Below are positions 6,979 to 7,630 of a stretch of 7,630 nucleotides of DNA, one piece after another. A program made the position numbers and the translations under genes. The DNA comes from CAZVJA01 sp964626885 (lineage in GTDB: Bacteria > Planctomycetota > Planctomycetia > Planctomycetales > Planctomycetaceae): the NCBI GenBank assembly GCA_964626885.1, contig CAZVJA010000242.1:1-7630 (forward strand), in the 5' to 3' direction. A model generated the notes under the pieces. It saw only the letters and a list, made by a program, of their open reading frames with translations, was not told the origin of the DNA and ran no database searches. Every line of letters begins with the position of its first letter. The first letter of the stretch is position 1.

Positions 6979-7060
6979 ATTCCTCTCGGTGGGATTTCAA
7001 CGGTCGTGCTCTCCTCTGCTTGAACCACGAATGCGGACTGCGTGTTGGAATCGAAGTCAT
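6947..7060 (-). CDS. Possible small leader ORF overlapping the pcfJ-like start
   Basis: An ATG at 7060 opens 37 codons (MTSIPTRSPHSWFKQRRARP, ending KAVFSTS) that stop at 6947, inside the pcfJ-like gene and out of its frame, with a 32-nt overlap. AGGAG (7074-7070) stands 9 nt upstream, a better spaced ribosome binding site than that of pcfJ itself. The peptide is strongly basic and has no membrane span. The arrangement fits translational coupling, where ribosomes ending on the small ORF restart on pcfJ, but it could be chance. The same frame is open further upstream to an ATG at 7273, giving 108 residues of implausible composition. Confidence 0.35.
   Translation of the reverse strand: MTSIPTRSPHSWFKQRRARPLKSHREEYVPKAVFSTS
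6981..6987 (-). promoter_or_regulatory. Ribosome binding site of the pcfJ-like gene
   Basis: On the minus strand GAGAGGA is followed by AT and then the ATG at 6978. The GAGG core is only 3 nt from the start, closer than the usual 5-9 nt, which may lower initiation unless translation is coupled to the overlapping small ORF. Confidence 0.5.
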
Positions 7061-7259
7061 TTCTGTCGTCTCCTGTCTGAAGGTAGAAATTCGGGAACAG
7101 GGCATTTGACACGCGGACGAGGCATCTGGTTCGCAGCGAGACCGGCCGGTTGCTTCAGGGTGGCGATGGCGACCGGTTGTGTTTGCCAGTGCCTGTGTGA
7201 TGGCTTTAAGACACCGATGGATGCCTGCGGCAAACGGTGCCACCTGCGGTGCGTAAGTT

Positions 7260-7285
7260 GCACGTTGACACATCTCGAAACGTGC
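7260..7285. repeat. 7-bp inverted repeat overlapping a -35 box
   Basis: GCACGTT (7260-7266) and AACGTGC (7279-7285) are perfect inverted copies separated by 12 nt. The repeat spans the TTGACA at 7265-7270 and the spacer of the promoter candidate, an operator-like position. No regulator gene is in view. Confidence 0.35.
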
Positions 7286-7293
7286 GGTGGAAT
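7265..7293 (+). promoter_or_regulatory. Sigma-70-like promoter candidate with consensus -35
   Basis: TTGACA (7265-7270) is a perfect -35 box, and TGGAAT (7288-7293) follows after exactly 17 bp, with 4 of 6 matches to the -10 box. Transcription would start near 7300 on the + strand, about 70 nt before the reading frame at 7372, and run into the repeat cluster. Confidence 0.4.
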
Positions 7294-7371
7294 GATTTTT
7301 GGGCTGGGTCGCATGCCCACGGCTTTGCGTGAGCGTGCGGTGCGAAGAAGTTGTAGATTTTCGTCAGAGAA

Positions 7372-7630
7372 ATGCCATGCGGATTCTCGATCATGCATCA
7401 ATCAGCAGCCGAGCAATGCTCGAGCAACTCAGCCGTTCGAAGATGCGCGCGGGTGCGCGCACCTTCGAAGCGCATCTTCGAAAGCGCGCATCTTCGAACG
7501 GTCGGCGTAACTGCCGAACATCGCGCGGCGGCGCTGCAAGCAGTTCGCGAGTTATCGACAGGCGCTCGACAACCTGCCGCGGCGCGCAAGGTGCGCACGG
7601 GCTTGAGCATCTTGCTGCGCACCTTGCGCG
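7372..7630 (+). CDS. Possible 5' part of a gene running off the window
   Basis: From the ATG at 7372 this frame stays open for 86 codons to the window edge (MPCGFSIMHQSAAEQCSSNS at the start; GARQPAAARKVRTGLSILLR near the edge). The last 40 residues read like an alpha-helical, Ala/Arg/Leu-rich protein, and a promoter candidate lies in front. Against it, the ribosome binding site is poor (AGAGAA), the first half has an odd Cys/Ser/Arg-rich composition, and the nucleotide repeats at 7433-7501 cross it with spacings that are not multiples of three. A second + strand frame from the ATG at 7443 is also open to the edge. I do not recognise a family. It may equally be non-coding repeat DNA. Confidence 0.25.
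   Translation, partial: MPCGFSIMHQSAAEQCSSNSAVRRCARVRAPSKRIFESAHLRTVGVTAEHRAAALQAVRELSTGARQPAAARKVRTGLSILLRTLR
7433..7501. repeat. Cluster of four 13-mer repeats forming an 18-bp inverted repeat
   Basis: The unit GCGCAYCTTCGAA occurs three times directly (7457-7469, 7470-7482, 7486-7498) and once inverted (7436-7448). The first two direct copies abut and differ by one base; the third follows after AAG. The inverted copy and the last direct copy extend into a perfect 18-bp inverted repeat, CCGTTCGAAGATGCGCGC (7433-7450) against 7484-7501. A 12-bp palindrome GGTGCGCGCACC (7452-7463) sits inside, and TGCTCGAGCA (7417-7426) lies just before. The four TTCGAA cores are self-complementary, so several alternative hairpins can form. 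The pattern resembles protein-binding iterons, a recombination site or a structured RNA; no recombinase or replication gene is present to decide between them. Confidence 0.8.
7583..7630. repeat. 15-bp perfect inverted repeat cut by the window edge
   Basis: CGCGCAAGGTGCGCA (7583-7597) and TGCGCACCTTGCGCG (7616-7630) are perfect inverted copies around an 18-nt loop. Both arms carry the 9-mer GCGCACCTT (7618-7626, and inverted at 7588-7596) that also forms the core of the repeat cluster 90 bp upstream, so the two elements are probably related. The outer right arm ends at the last base of the window, so the element may be longer. Confidence 0.75.

Larger units (their letters stand above)
7061..7371. 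other. Region upstream of the pcfJ-like gene with no recognised gene
   Basis: Several overlapping frames are open on both strands, but none has a convincing ribosome binding site, domain or natural composition. The stretch should contain the minus-strand promoter for the small ORF and pcfJ, but I could not pick a credible -35/-10 pair for it. It does contain a + strand promoter candidate (7265-7293) and an overlapping inverted repeat (7260-7285). Confidence 0.45.

Noticed and set aside
7433..7501. CRISPR array
   Set aside because: The repeats are 13 bp, adjacent or 3 bp apart, and in mixed orientation, with no spacers of regular length and no cas genes.
7552..7560. TTATCGACA, one mismatch from the DnaA box
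   Set aside because: It is a single imperfect copy with no AT-rich unwinding element and no replication gene in view, so it does not support an origin.

Overview
The window looks like chromosomal DNA from a high-GC Gram-negative bacterium, most likely a planctomycete (inference, no rRNA or marker gene is present). The grounds are a secreted PQQ-like beta-propeller protein with the mature N-terminus DWPAFRG and a GDG motif, typical of planctomycetal proteins; a full-length PcfJ-like protein of the kind common in that phylum; a membrane protein carrying FG-GAP/VCBS-type calcium motifs; and loosely packed genes separated by perfect palindromes.

Layout, left to right. Positions 3-71 hold the last 22 codons of an unidentified + strand gene. 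Positions 72-367 are intergenic, with small palindromes and one weak promoter candidate. Positions 368-2200 (+) encode a 610-aa exported or membrane protein: a signal-anchor, a beta-propeller-like region with two DxDxDG calcium motifs, and about five C-terminal membrane spans. It converges on a family 9 glycosyltransferase (heptosyltransferase-like, 3421-2333, minus strand), with a perfect hairpin between them. A divergent intergenic region of about 230 bp then leads into the PQQ-like protein (3654-4913, +) and a small single-span membrane protein (4929-5390, +) only 15 nt behind it, probably one operon. That pair converges on the pcfJ-like gene (6978-5497, minus), again with a perfect palindrome at the junction. 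A 37-codon reading frame with a good ribosome binding site overlaps the start of pcfJ and may be a translationally coupled leader.

The last 650 bp hold no recognisable gene. They contain a consensus -35 box in a promoter-like context, an 86-codon reading frame that runs off the window, and a dense set of repeats: one inverted and three direct copies of the 13-mer GCGCAYCTTCGAA, an 18-bp perfect inverted repeat formed by the outer copies, and a 15-bp perfect inverted repeat ending at the window edge that reuses the 9-mer core. The copy spacings of 13 and 16 bp are not multiples of three, so this is DNA- or RNA-level structure rather than a protein repeat.

Functionally, the glycosyltransferase acts on cell-surface glycans and three other genes encode envelope or exported proteins. 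Nothing shows that the envelope genes and the PcfJ-like gene work together. No CRISPR array, tRNA, rRNA, transposase or integrase was seen. The best candidates for something undescribed are the GCGCAYCTT repeat cluster and the small ORF/pcfJ overlap; both are leads, not demonstrated systems.
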